DNA from: Pedobacter cryoconitis
Lineage (GTDB): Bacteria > Bacteroidota > Bacteroidia > Sphingobacteriales > Sphingobacteriaceae
Length of the DNA stretch: 45,226 nt
Assembly: GCF_003259615.1 (NCBI RefSeq)
Contig: NZ_QLLR01000041.1
Location: 1 to 45,226, forward strand
Reading direction: 5' to 3'
A program made the position numbers and the translations under genes. The notes beneath the pieces were generated by a model, which was given only the letters and a program-made list of their open reading frames with translations, made no database searches and was not told the origin of the DNA. Below are positions 1 to 8,090 of the stretch, piece by piece. The first letter of the stretch is position 1. Every line of letters begins with the position of its first letter.

Positions 1-1
1 T

Positions 2-415
2 GTCGTTGCTGATCTTAAGCCTGTTTATAAGGCTATCAATCAAGAACAGGGGTATGAAAAGTTACTGGAATTTGAAGATAAATGGGGTAAAAAATATCCG
101 CTATCAGTAAAGAGCTGGTTAGATAATTGGACGAATCTTTCTACATATTTTGAATATTCTGCAGAAATCAGAAAGGTCATTTATACCACTAATGCAATTG
201 AAGGAATGCATCGCCAAATCCGCAAAATAACTAAAACAAAGGGTGCCTTCACTTCAGATCAGTCACTGCTAAAGCTCGTATACCTAGCCTACAGAGACTT
301 CTCTAAAAAGTGGACTATGCCTATGTGGAACTGGGGCTTGACAATGTCACAACTACATATTAAATTTGGTGATAGATTGAAAGCCTTCGGCGACTTCTTC
401 TTAGGTGGAGGCTGA
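2..415 (+). CDS. IS256-family (Mutator-type) transposase, C-terminal fragment
   Basis: Frame 2 is open from the window edge to a TGA at 413-415, giving about 137 residues of a transposase C-terminus. The segment IYTTNAIEGMHRQIRK carries the family's conserved final acidic residue (the E of NAIEG, third member of the DDE triad) and the following basic stretch. The end FLGGG is encoded by one arm of a large hairpin that contains the stop codon. The first ATG in the window (206) is internal and is not the true start. The start lies upstream of the window, so whether the element is intact cannot be judged. The encoded enzyme would cut and paste or copy the IS through its terminal repeats. Confidence 0.85.
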   Translation, partial: VVADLKPVYKAINQEQGYEKLLEFEDKWGKKYPLSVKSWLDNWTNLSTYFEYSAEIRKVIYTTNAIEGMHRQIRKITKTKGAFTSDQSLLKLVYLAYRDFSKKWTMPMWNWGLTMSQLHIKFGDRLKAFGDFFLGGG

Positions 416-439
416 AGGAGCCTCCACCTAAGAAGAAGT
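393..439. repeat. 21-bp perfect inverted repeat over the transposase stop codon
   Basis: Arms at 393-413 and 419-439 are exactly complementary, separated by the 5-nt loop GAAGG. The left arm encodes the last transposase codons and the first base of the stop. No run of T follows, so it is not a typical intrinsic terminator. It may stabilise the transposase mRNA 3' end or block read-through into or out of the element. Confidence 0.85.
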
Positions 440-470
440 GATGTTGACACAGTTCACTTTACACTCCCTC

Positions 471-531
471 AAAAAGAGGTATTAGTATCAATTAAAGTTA
501 AACCAGCTTTTGATTGATACTAATACTTCTT
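471..531 (-). terminator. Terminator downstream of the Rpn-type gene
   Basis: Arms 474-493 and 512-531 form about 20 pairs including two G-U pairs, with an 18-nt loop. On the minus strand the hairpin comes just after the stop codon of the nuclease gene and is followed by CTCTTTTTG. It separates that gene from the insertion sequence. Confidence 0.65.
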
Positions 532-537
532 TTGTAT

Positions 538-1452
538 TTAAAGAGCTTCTATTTCTTCCATGGACAGCGCAGTAAACCCGGCAATTTTATCAATATCAAA
601 GTTCTCTTCTTTCATTTTCCTTGCGATGGCCAGTGCAGTTTCATACTTCCCTTTTTCCATTCCCTGCGCTAAACCTTTTTCCATCCCTTGTTCCAATCCT
701 TCTTCTCTTCCTTTTTCCGTTCCTATGCGTTCTGCAAATTTAATCCGGCCGTAATCATCTTCTTCCCGCTGTAAAATCGAGTCATGTATAAATTGTTGTT
801 CTGGTGATAGTTTTTTCATTTCAGCGATATTAAAGATTTTTTCAAAAACACGTTTATCCAGATACTTAGGAATCTGATTCAGGCTGTGCATGTGTTTAAG
901 CAGATAAACCCATTTGTCCAGCTCATTTTCCAGTTCATCTTCTTTCTTCTCAAACTTAGGCAGTTCCAGGAACTTAAATCCCAGTCCATTGTGGAATACT
1001 TTACCAGTACCTGTATTCATCAGTGAAATGCTTTGCAAATAATGGTCACTCAGGCAATTCCTCATATTAAAATCCAGTATTGCAACCAGGAAAACCTCTT
1101 TCAGTTTAACATCCCATTGACGGTTACCCTTTAGCTTTTGCTGATGAATCAGGCGGCTCAGATAAAAAATGCAGCGGTCCTCAAAATTATCGTGGTCTGC
1201 CCGCTGCATTTCTACAATGAACTGCTCGCCCTGGTCCCCGGTACATAACAAATCGAAGAAGACTTTTTTATGCGCCTTATCCTCCCCGGCAAGTTCAGTT
1301 GGATTGTAGACAATATCGGTAATGTGTTTTTCTCCCTCAAACAGTGCGTTTAAAAAAGCAATCATGATCTCTTTGTTAGGTTCACCGCCAAAAAGATGTT
1401 TGAATCCAAAATCTGATAATGGATCAATGTATTTATTTGTACTAGCTGACAT
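538..1452 (-). CDS. Rpn-family recombination-promoting nuclease / PD-(D/E)XK transposase-like protein
   Basis: The 304-residue protein begins with the family-typical segment YIDPLSDFGFKHLFG and carries a PD-(D/E)XK-like core. D67 lies in FFDLL and E81 and Q83 in VEMQ, spaced as expected for the metal-binding acid and the E-x-Q variant of the fold. The C-terminus (about 240-265) has the acidic/basic EGLEQGMEKGLAQGMEKGK repeat and ends in a helix-turn segment (IAGFTALSMEEIEAL), both usual in this family. Known relatives (E. coli RpnA and others) are DNA endonucleases that promote RecA-independent recombination and are often annotated as putative transposases. The gene stands alone between an IS and the efflux operon. 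It has full length and no visible frameshift; the biological role here is unknown. Confidence 0.85.
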   Translation of the reverse strand: MSASTNKYIDPLSDFGFKHLFGGEPNKEIMIAFLNALFEGEKHITDIVYNPTELAGEDKAHKKVFFDLLCTGDQGEQFIVEMQRADHDNFEDRCIFYLSRLIHQQKLKGNRQWDVKLKEVFLVAILDFNMRNCLSDHYLQSISLMNTGTGKVFHNGLGFKFLELPKFEKKEDELENELDKWVYLLKHMHSLNQIPKYLDKRVFEKIFNIAEMKKLSPEQQFIHDSILQREEDDYGRIKFAERIGTEKGREEGLEQGMEKGLAQGMEKGKYETALAIARKMKEENFDIDKIAGFTALSMEEIEAL

Positions 1453-1552
1453 AATTCTTAATGATTTAAAGCAAGCTACCTCTGTTTTATATTTAAAAGG
1501 TAATAAATATCGCTATTATCAATAAACAGTTTTATACAGCAAAATACTTCAC

Positions 1553-1590
1553 AAAAAAGCCTTCTCACAATTACTCGTGAGAAGGCTTTT
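1553..1590 (-). terminator. Terminator of the efflux operon
   Basis: Arms AAAAGCCTTCTCAC (1555-1568) and GTGAGAAGGCTTTT (1577-1590) are perfect complements with an 8-nt loop. The A run at 1553-1558 gives a U tract on the minus strand, 18 bases past the permease stop codon. Confidence 0.85.
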
Positions 1591-1608
1591 CCTATAAAAA
1601 ATTAAAAC

Positions 1609-4600
1609 TTAATCCGCATGCAGCACATCAGCATGTTCTTCTGGTTTATAATTCGCCTCTAATTCAGCCAATTTCTTTTTACCATAAGCCAGCTTAGTGA
1701 TCAATACAAATAGTACAGGAACAATAAACAAAGCAAGAATCGTTGCCGAAAGCATACCCGCAGCTACCGTCCACCCAATAGTCATACGAGATACTGCACC
1801 AGCCCCCGAAGAGATAATCAAAGGAATAACCCCTAAAATAAATGCCAGTGAAGTCATGATAATCGGACGTAACCTTAACTTAACAGCCTCAATAGTTGCC
1901 GCAATTAATTCCATACCCCAATCCACACGTTCCTTCGCAAACTCTACAATCAGAATCGCATTCTTCGCAGATAAACCAATCAATGTAATCAGACCAACCT
2001 GCGCATAAATATTATTATCCAGTTTCGGCAGGAATATCAAAGCAAGAATTGCCCCGAATAAACCAAGTGGAACCGCTAATAAAATAGAGAAAGGAACCGA
2101 CCAGCTTTCATATAATGCAGCCAATAATAAGAATACAAAGACTACGATCAAACCGAAAATAAGTGTTGTACTGTTACCAGCCTCAGTTTCCTCCAAACTC
2201 AAACCAGAGAAATTATAAGTATAACCCTGTGGTAAAGTCTGTGCAGCAACCTCTCTTAAAGCCTGTAACGCATCACCAGAACTTCTTCCAGGTTTTGCAG
2301 CTCCACCAATTTCAATCGACCTGAACATATTATAGTGATTAATAATCGACGCATTTTCAGTCATCTTGTAAGAAACAAAAGCACTTAATGGCACCGGTGT
2401 TCCAACACTATTGTTCACATAAATCTGATTTAAGTTTTCAATACTGCTACGGAAATTCGTATCTGCCTGGGAAACTACCCGGAAACTACGTCCGTATTTC
2501 GTGAAGTCATTGATATAACTACTACCCAGATAAGAAGAAATTGTACTATATACCGCTCCAATAGAAACGCCCATTCTTTTCACCTTATCACGATCAACAT
2601 GAAGCTGATAATTTGGCGTTCTTGCATTAAACAGCGTATAAGCAAATCCAATTTCAGGACGCTGATTCGCAGCAGCCAGAAACTTACCTACCACACCCTC
2701 AAACTTCTTAATATCACCAGCTTGTTTTTCCTGAATCTGCATCGAGAAACCACCACTGATACCCAAACCAGGAATTGGTGGCGGTGTAACCGCAAGCACA
2801 CTTCCGTCCTTATCACCAGCAAATGTTTTAGAAACCTCGCCTAAAACTGTAGCTACGTCTCTTTTACGGTCATCCCAGTTTTTCAACTGTACGAAGAACG
2901 TACCCGCATTAGACTTGAATGATCTGTTCAGAATGTTGATACCGCTAATCGAAGTGATATTTTTAACCTCAGGAATGTTTGTTTGTATAGAATCAGTAAT
3001 CCTTTTGATAAACGCATTGGTACGAACTGCTGAAGCACCTTCTGGTAAGGTTACCCCCATAATAAAGATACCTGCATCCTCATTCGGAATAAATCCTGAA
3101 GGTTTTTTGATGAATAAACCAACTGTACCTACATAAATACAAGCCAGGATAATCATTACCAAAGGAGCCTTTTTCAAAGCCCATCTTACCCCATTTGAAT
3201 ATTTATTAGTTACTCTTGCAAACCAGCTATTGAATTTAAAGAAGAACTTGTTCAATCCTTTAGAATCTTTAGTCAGGTTCATTGGTGTTAATAACAACGA
3301 ACACAATGCCGGAGTTAATGATAAAGCGATAAACGCCGAAATCAATACCGATACAGCAATCGTAATCGCAAACTGCTGATACAATTGACCAACCATACCC
3401 GGGATAAACCCTACCGGTATAAATACTGCCGCAAGAATTAATGCAATCGCAATTACCGGAGCTGTAATATCCTTCATCGCTTTACGTGTAGCATCAGGCG
3501 CAGAAAGTCCCTCATGGTCCATATAATGCTGGACCGCTTCCACCACCACAATCGCATCATCCACCACAATACCGATGGCGAGGACGAATCCAAACATCGT
3601 TAATACGTTGATCGAGAATCCTAATAACGTAAAGAAGATGAAAGTACCAATAATAGAAACCGGGATTGCCAATACAGGAATCAAGGTTGCTCTCCAGCTC
3701 TGTAAGAAGAAGAATACTACAATCGTTACTAAGATAAGTGCTTCAACCAAAGTGTGAATTACTTCACTGATCGATACTTTAATAATGGATACCGTTTCAT
3801 AACTGATCTTGAAATCCAAATCCTTAGGGAAAGATTTCTTTAACTCAGCCATCGTTTCATCAATACCCGCAGCAGTTTGAACCGCATTTCCGCCCGGAGT
3901 CTGGTTAACAGCCATCAATGAAGCTACTTTACCATTTACTTTTGCAGTTGTAGAATAAGCAAACTCACCTAGCTCCACACGCGCAACATCCTTAAGATAA
4001 ACCGGAGAACCATCCTGGCCAGTTTTAACCACGATATTTCTAAACTGCTCTTCCGAGTTTAAATCACCATCCATAACCACAGAGAATTCAAAAGTCTGTG
4101 AATTCTGCTGAGGCGGACCACCAACACTACCACCCGGAGCACGCGTATTCTGTTCTGCAATTGCAGCCGAAACCTGTGCAGGCGTTAAACCTAATCTCGC
4201 TAATTTACCAGCATCCAACCAAACCCGCATACTAAACGGCTGACTGAATACCTGGACATCACCCACACCCTTGATACGCAATAAAGCATCCTTTACGTAT
4301 AAATTGACATAGTTTGAAATGAATTTCTGGTCGTACGTTCCATTTGGAGAATACAGACCAATAACCATCAAAATATCATTATTTGCTTTTTTAGTGGTAA
4401 TACCCAAACGCTGAACCGCTTCAGGTAACCCCGGCTGCGCAATACCTACCCTGTTCTGCACATCAAGTGCAGCAATGTCGATATTCGTACCCACATCAAA
4501 AGTTACAGTAATCGCCGAACGACCATCTGATGTACTGTTTGAAGAAAGATACTTCATGCCCGGCGTACCGTTAATCTGGCTTTCTATCTGTGTAGTTACC

Positions 4601-4782
4601 GTTTGTTCTACCGTTTGCGCATCAGCTCCTGTATAGGTACCAGTAACGGTAACCGTAGGCGGAGCAATACTCGGATATTGACTGATCGGCAATGTGGTAA
4701 TCACAATCGCCCCTATCAGTACAATTAATATGGAAATGACGATCGCCGTGACCGGTCGTTTTATAAATACATCTGAAATCAT
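1609..4782 (-). CDS. RND efflux permease, HAE1/AcrB family
   Basis: This is the inner-membrane, proton-driven pump subunit of a tripartite drug exporter. The start MISDVFIKRPVTAIVISILIVLIGA is the family's invariant N-terminus (TM1), giving 1057 residues, the usual size. GFVLAIGIVVDDAIVVVEAV in TM4 holds the paired Asp residues of the proton relay. The duplicated architecture is complete: six TM segments and a porter domain, twice. An in-frame ATG at 4842 would add 20 residues and overlap the adaptor gene by 38 bases; I rejected it because family members start at the MISD Met, 22 bases after the adaptor stop. It is last in the tetR-tolC-adaptor-permease operon, so TetR control is likely. Substrates cannot be read from the sequence. 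Confidence 0.95.
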   Translation of the reverse strand: MISDVFIKRPVTAIVISILIVLIGAIVITTLPISQYPSIAPPTVTVTGTYTGADAQTVEQTVTTQIESQINGTPGMKYLSSNSTSDGRSAITVTFDVGTNIDIAALDVQNRVGIAQPGLPEAVQRLGITTKKANNDILMVIGLYSPNGTYDQKFISNYVNLYVKDALLRIKGVGDVQVFSQPFSMRVWLDAGKLARLGLTPAQVSAAIAEQNTRAPGGSVGGPPQQNSQTFEFSVVMDGDLNSEEQFRNIVVKTGQDGSPVYLKDVARVELGEFAYSTTAKVNGKVASLMAVNQTPGGNAVQTAAGIDETMAELKKSFPKDLDFKISYETVSIIKVSISEVIHTLVEALILVTIVVFFFLQSWRATLIPVLAIPVSIIGTFIFFTLLGFSINVLTMFGFVLAIGIVVDDAIVVVEAVQHYMDHEGLSAPDATRKAMKDITAPVIAIALILAAVFIPVGFIPGMVGQLYQQFAITIAVSVLISAFIALSLTPALCSLLLTPMNLTKDSKGLNKFFFKFNSWFARVTNKYSNGVRWALKKAPLVMIILACIYVGTVGLFIKKPSGFIPNEDAGIFIMGVTLPEGASAVRTNAFIKRITDSIQTNIPEVKNITSISGINILNRSFKSNAGTFFVQLKNWDDRKRDVATVLGEVSKTFAGDKDGSVLAVTPPPIPGLGISGGFSMQIQEKQAGDIKKFEGVVGKFLAAANQRPEIGFAYTLFNARTPNYQLHVDRDKVKRMGVSIGAVYSTISSYLGSSYINDFTKYGRSFRVVSQADTNFRSSIENLNQIYVNNSVGTPVPLSAFVSYKMTENASIINHYNMFRSIEIGGAAKPGRSSGDALQALREVAAQTLPQGYTYNFSGLSLEETEAGNSTTLIFGLIVVFVFLLLAALYESWSVPFSILLAVPLGLFGAILALIFLPKLDNNIYAQVGLITLIGLSAKNAILIVEFAKERVDWGMELIAATIEAVKLRLRPIIMTSLAFILGVIPLIISSGAGAVSRMTIGWTVAAGMLSATILALFIVPVLFVLITKLAYGKKKLAELEANYKPEEHADVLHAD

Positions 4783-4804
4783 ATTCTTGAAATTCTTATA
4801 ATAA

Positions 4805-5962
4805 CTATTTCTTTGGTGCAGCCGCTGCCGGTTGCTGTCCATTTGCTTCTGCTACTGAGCCTGCATGTACTACAGCACCTGGTCTTACGTTCTGAACACC
4901 ATCTACAACAATAACTTCACCCTTTTTCAGACCACTTTTTACTACGATGCTCTGACCTACCTGTGTACCAACTTTAATTACCCTTGGCGCTGCTTTACTG
5001 CTGTCACCAACCACAAATACGTTGAATTCACCCAATTGTTCCGTAACTGCTTTATAAGGAATCACCAATTGATTACCAGCCGCTTTATTCAGCACTTGTA
5101 AATTCACGTTCATACCAGAAATAAGTCTGCCGCCTTCATTGGGATAGCTGATTCTTACTTTGATAGTACCTGTCTGAGGATCAACCGCACGGTCAATCGC
5201 AATAATTCTGCCCTGACGTTTGTAAATGCTGTTATCCTGAAGCTGAATACTGAAAAGTGAATCTTTAACCGCAGCTACGTTTTTCTCCAACTGAATAAAA
5301 CGAGGAATTTCACCCTGATTAACAGGAATATCAACCGCAATCGGATCATTTGTAGATACTGTATTTAACAATGTAGTACCTGGGGAAGCTAAAGCACCCA
5401 GTTTTACCTGTGAAATACCGATTGTTCCGTTTAAAGGAGAAACAATAATAGAACGCTGTAAATCATTTGCAGCCGAAGCAAGATTTGCCTTTGCCGCAGC
5501 AATTTGTGATTCAGCATTCGCTAAGTCAGTTAAAGCATAATCAACACGTTGTTTAGCAATTGCTTCCTGTTGCGCTAACTTAGTATAACGATCCGCATCT
5601 TTTTTTGCTTTATCACGGTTTGCTTTCGCTACCGCTACATTAGCCTGAGCTGAATTATAAGCCGCCTGATATTTAGTACGGTCAATTTCATATAACTTCT
5701 GTCCTTTAGTTACACGCTGACCATCTTTTACATAGATCGCAGTAATATAACCACCAACCTGTGCACGAAGCTCAACCTCGTTTAAGGCGATCACTACCCC
5801 AGGGTAAGTATCCACAGTAGTTACCGGTTGTTCATCAACCGTATATGTTGTTACCGGGGTAGCCGGAGGAGGTCCTTGTTGCGGAGCAGGTTGACCACCG
5901 CAAGATGCTAATGTTACTGAACCAAGGATTAAGATGCCTAATTTTATGTATTTAATGTCCAT
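4805..5962 (-). CDS. RND efflux periplasmic adaptor (membrane fusion protein), lipoprotein
   Basis: The 385-residue AcrA/MexA-type adaptor links the permease to the outer-membrane channel. The N-terminus MDIKYIKLGILILGSVTLASC is a lipoprotein signal with the acylated Cys at 21, followed by a Pro-rich linker. A lipoyl/barrel-sandwich half (VELRAQVGGYITAIYVKDGQRV), a long coiled-coil hairpin of Ala/Lys/Gln-rich helices (about 95-165), the second lipoyl half (SPLNGTIGISQVKLGA), then beta-barrel and membrane-proximal domains follow in order. The C-terminus is Ala/Pro/Gln-rich. The gene starts 5 bases after the TolC-type gene stops and ends 22 bases before the permease, so the three are co-transcribed. 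It appears complete. Confidence 0.95.
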   Translation of the reverse strand: MDIKYIKLGILILGSVTLASCGGQPAPQQGPPPATPVTTYTVDEQPVTTVDTYPGVVIALNEVELRAQVGGYITAIYVKDGQRVTKGQKLYEIDRTKYQAAYNSAQANVAVAKANRDKAKKDADRYTKLAQQEAIAKQRVDYALTDLANAESQIAAAKANLASAANDLQRSIIVSPLNGTIGISQVKLGALASPGTTLLNTVSTNDPIAVDIPVNQGEIPRFIQLEKNVAAVKDSLFSIQLQDNSIYKRQGRIIAIDRAVDPQTGTIKVRISYPNEGGRLISGMNVNLQVLNKAAGNQLVIPYKAVTEQLGEFNVFVVGDSSKAAPRVIKVGTQVGQSIVVKSGLKKGEVIVVDGVQNVRPGAVVHAGSVAEANGQQPAAAAPKK

Positions 5963-5967
5963 GTCTT

Positions 5968-7356
5968 TTATTGGTTTACGGTGATTATACCTAATGCTTG
6001 TTTTACGTCTAGTTTTGACGAAAGGAGGTTATATAATGAATTCAGATAATTAATTTGTGCAGTACGAAGGTCAGTTTCTGATGTTGTCAGGTCCAGGTAG
6101 GTTTTAATCCCTTCATCATACTGAAGTTTGATCGTGTTGTAGACCTGTTTTGAAATTTCAACATTCGCCTTGTTCGTATTCAGATCGTTAAGATTAGCCT
6201 TATAAGTGGCAATAGCCTGCTCATATTGCGTATTGATTTTGTTTTTCGTATTCACTAAATCAAGATCAATCTTACGTTCCTGTAACTGCGACTTTCTAAT
6301 TTCCTGCGTACGCTTTCCTCCAAGGAAGATTGGTACCGATAATTTCAATCCAACAACCGAACTTGGGAAGTTCTGATCATATAAATTGCTCAGCGCATTA
6401 TTCTGATAATTAAATCCGTAATTGATAAAACCAGAAAGTGTAGGAGAATAAGCCCACTTATTATAACTGGTCGTAATTTTCTGCAGGCTTCTCTGTGTTT
6501 CCAGCAAACGATATTCCACCCGGTTTTGATAATTTAACAATTGAGTAGTATCAATCATGACATCATTCTCCATATCTCTTGAAGTAAAAGATAAACCGAA
6601 AGGCTTTTCAGCGCCATAACCAATTAACTCTCTTAAATAAGCATATTTATATTTCAGCAGCTCATCGGTTCTTTTTCTGTCGGCTTGAGAATTGCTTAAA
6701 CTAATCTGTGCTCTTTGGAAATCTGTTTTATCAACCAGACCAGCATCATACTGGGCCTTGGCATCTTTCAATTGTTTTTCCTGTCTGGCGATATTCTCCG
6801 CAATGATATTCAGCTGCTCCTTGCTGGTCAGCACATCATAAAAGGCTTTACTGACATCAACAATCGTACTGATCTTTGTATTTTCTGTACTTTGTTTATA
6901 CTGCTGTCTGTAGAACTTAGCAGATTTAGAGGCCTGGATTAATCCTGCATTTAAGAACTGCTGATCAGCCTGCAATACAAAAGATGAAGTATTCTTACCC
7001 CCGAAAGTTAGTAAAGAAGACTGTCCGTTTGTAGTCAGGATCTGAGACTGCTGCTTAAAATTATGGTTAATTGTTCCATTACCATTAATTTGAGGTAACC
7101 AACCAGATAACGCTGATTTTATATCCCGCTCTCCTATCTCTTCGTCAATCAGTGCTTGTTGTACCCCAGGCTTATTGCTCAAAGCGTAATCAATACATTC
7201 CTGCAAGGTTGCATTGCTCAGCGTCGGCTGCTCTCTAACTGTCGTCTGGGCGAATACCAGTCCTGGCAGAAGAGCTGATATGCAGACGAGCATCATTAAA
7301 ATTAATTTGTGAGGTTTCATATATATATTAAGGGTATTTGTTTTACTATTATTCAT
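5968..7356 (-). CDS. TolC-family outer-membrane efflux channel
   Basis: The 462-residue protein has two OEP repeats typical of TolC/OprM, each with long amphipathic helices and short strands (for example NATLQECIDYALSNKPGVQQA near the start and LYNLLSSKLDVKQALGI at the end). A signal peptide ends at LVFAQ. It forms the trimeric exit duct for the pump encoded downstream. The ATG at 7356 lies one base after the tetR stop and has AAAGG about 10 bases upstream, favouring translational coupling; this gives a long 12-residue lead-in before MKPHKLILMML. The alternative ATG at 7320 would give a more normal signal peptide. Either start leaves the mature protein unchanged. Confidence 0.93.
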   Translation of the reverse strand: MNNSKTNTLNIYMKPHKLILMMLVCISALLPGLVFAQTTVREQPTLSNATLQECIDYALSNKPGVQQALIDEEIGERDIKSALSGWLPQINGNGTINHNFKQQSQILTTNGQSSLLTFGGKNTSSFVLQADQQFLNAGLIQASKSAKFYRQQYKQSTENTKISTIVDVSKAFYDVLTSKEQLNIIAENIARQEKQLKDAKAQYDAGLVDKTDFQRAQISLSNSQADRKRTDELLKYKYAYLRELIGYGAEKPFGLSFTSRDMENDVMIDTTQLLNYQNRVEYRLLETQRSLQKITTSYNKWAYSPTLSGFINYGFNYQNNALSNLYDQNFPSSVVGLKLSVPIFLGGKRTQEIRKSQLQERKIDLDLVNTKNKINTQYEQAIATYKANLNDLNTNKANVEISKQVYNTIKLQYDEGIKTYLDLTTSETDLRTAQINYLNSLYNLLSSKLDVKQALGIITVNQ

Positions 7357-7357
7357 G

Positions 7358-7942
7358 TTATTGCCTTTTAATTCCGTCCCATATGATGTTTACTACTTCC
7401 AGAATATCTTCCTTCGAAAACACAATTTGTTCCGATAACTGGAAAGTCGCAGCGGCAACAAGCGTCCCTTTGATCGTCGGGGCGAGCAGCCTCGAGTCAA
7501 TATTCCTGAAGTGAGCATTTTCTATGCCATATTGAAATAATGTAATCACCTTGTCTGCAAATAGTTGACTATCACGCTCCGGGAAATTCTTGGCGAAAGG
7601 AGAACTCATATACTGTTCCAGGAAAAAAAGAGAGTTCTCATTTTCCACGTAAAAATGGAACTGATTGATCATAAAATTGAAAAACCGGTCTTTATAAGAC
7701 TTTTCAGGGTCATCACCCGCAGATATTGCCAATGCCAGCTTATCCTTCACATGAACATAGAGCTCTAAAATGAGGGTTTCTTTGGAATCGAAATAGTGAT
7801 ATATAGTACCTGCAGCAACACCAGCGTGTTTAGCAATTAAACTCATGGGAGCGCCATGAAATCCATGCTCTTTAATCAGAGCGAGTGTACTGTTTAGGAC
7901 AGCAACACGTTTTCCGGAAATATCTTCTAATTGAACGTTCAT
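7358..7942 (-). CDS. TetR-family transcriptional regulator of the efflux operon
   Basis: From ATG 7942 the protein has 194 residues: an N-terminal TetR helix-turn-helix (MSLIAKHAGVAAGTIYHYFDSKETLI) and an all-helical ligand-binding C-terminal domain. A GTG at 7960 in the same frame would add six residues; I preferred the ATG. The gene is first in the operon with tolC, adaptor and permease genes packed behind it (1, 5 and 22 bases apart). By analogy with AcrR-type repressors it probably represses its own operon and is released by pump substrates. The operator is not certain; the best symmetrical site upstream is at 8005-8020. Confidence 0.9.
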   Translation of the reverse strand: MNVQLEDISGKRVAVLNSTLALIKEHGFHGAPMSLIAKHAGVAAGTIYHYFDSKETLILELYVHVKDKLALAISAGDDPEKSYKDRFFNFMINQFHFYVENENSLFFLEQYMSSPFAKNFPERDSQLFADKVITLFQYGIENAHFRNIDSRLLAPTIKGTLVAAATFQLSEQIVFSKEDILEVVNIIWDGIKRQ

Positions 7943-8004
7943 TCGGTTACAAATAAACACAAATTAAATATACCAATTTATTGTTTAACCTAATATGACA
8001 GAAA

Positions 8005-8020
8005 AGTGATCCAGATCACT
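8005..8020. promoter_or_regulatory. CRP-like palindrome upstream of the tetR-efflux operon
   Basis: AGTGATCCAGATCACT is a perfect 7-bp inverted repeat around CA and contains the GTGA-N6-TCAC core of CRP/FNR-family sites. It lies 63 bases upstream of the tetR ATG and just outside the TonB-receptor terminator. It could instead be the TetR operator. Neither role is proven by sequence. Confidence 0.4.
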
Positions 8021-8035
8021 ATAAATGGGGATAAA

Positions 8036-8072
8036 CAAAAAAGCCCTGTTCTGAAGAATCAGAACAGGGCTT
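8036..8072 (-). terminator. Terminator of the TonB-dependent receptor gene
   Basis: AAGCCCTGTTCTG (8041-8053) and CAGAACAGGGCTT (8060-8072) are perfect complements with a 6-nt loop. The A run at 8037-8042 supplies the U tract on the minus strand. It lies 18 bases after the receptor stop codon. Confidence 0.9.
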
Positions 8073-8090
8073 AATCAAAAATTTAAAAAT

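Larger units (their letters stand above)
1..470 (+). mobile_element. IS256-family insertion sequence, right part only
   Basis: The window opens inside an insertion sequence: the C-terminal part of a Mutator/IS256-type transposase runs to 415. It is followed by a long hairpin and then a stretch (about 441-470) reading towards ...TTCACTTTACACTCCCTC, which resembles the GAGGGAGTGTAAA... type of end found in this IS family. I place the right end near 470 by that resemblance. The left end and the target-site duplication are outside the window, so the boundary is approximate. Confidence 0.6.

Noticed and set aside
538..1452. Rpn-type gene as the transposase of the neighbouring IS
   Set aside because: It is on the opposite strand, outside the predicted IS end near 470, has its own terminator and belongs to a different nuclease fold.
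4783..4842. N-terminal extension of the RND permease from ATG 4842
   Set aside because: It overlaps the adaptor coding region by 38 bases, encodes a hydrophilic stretch absent from the family, and the conserved N-terminus MISDVFIKRPV begins at 4782.
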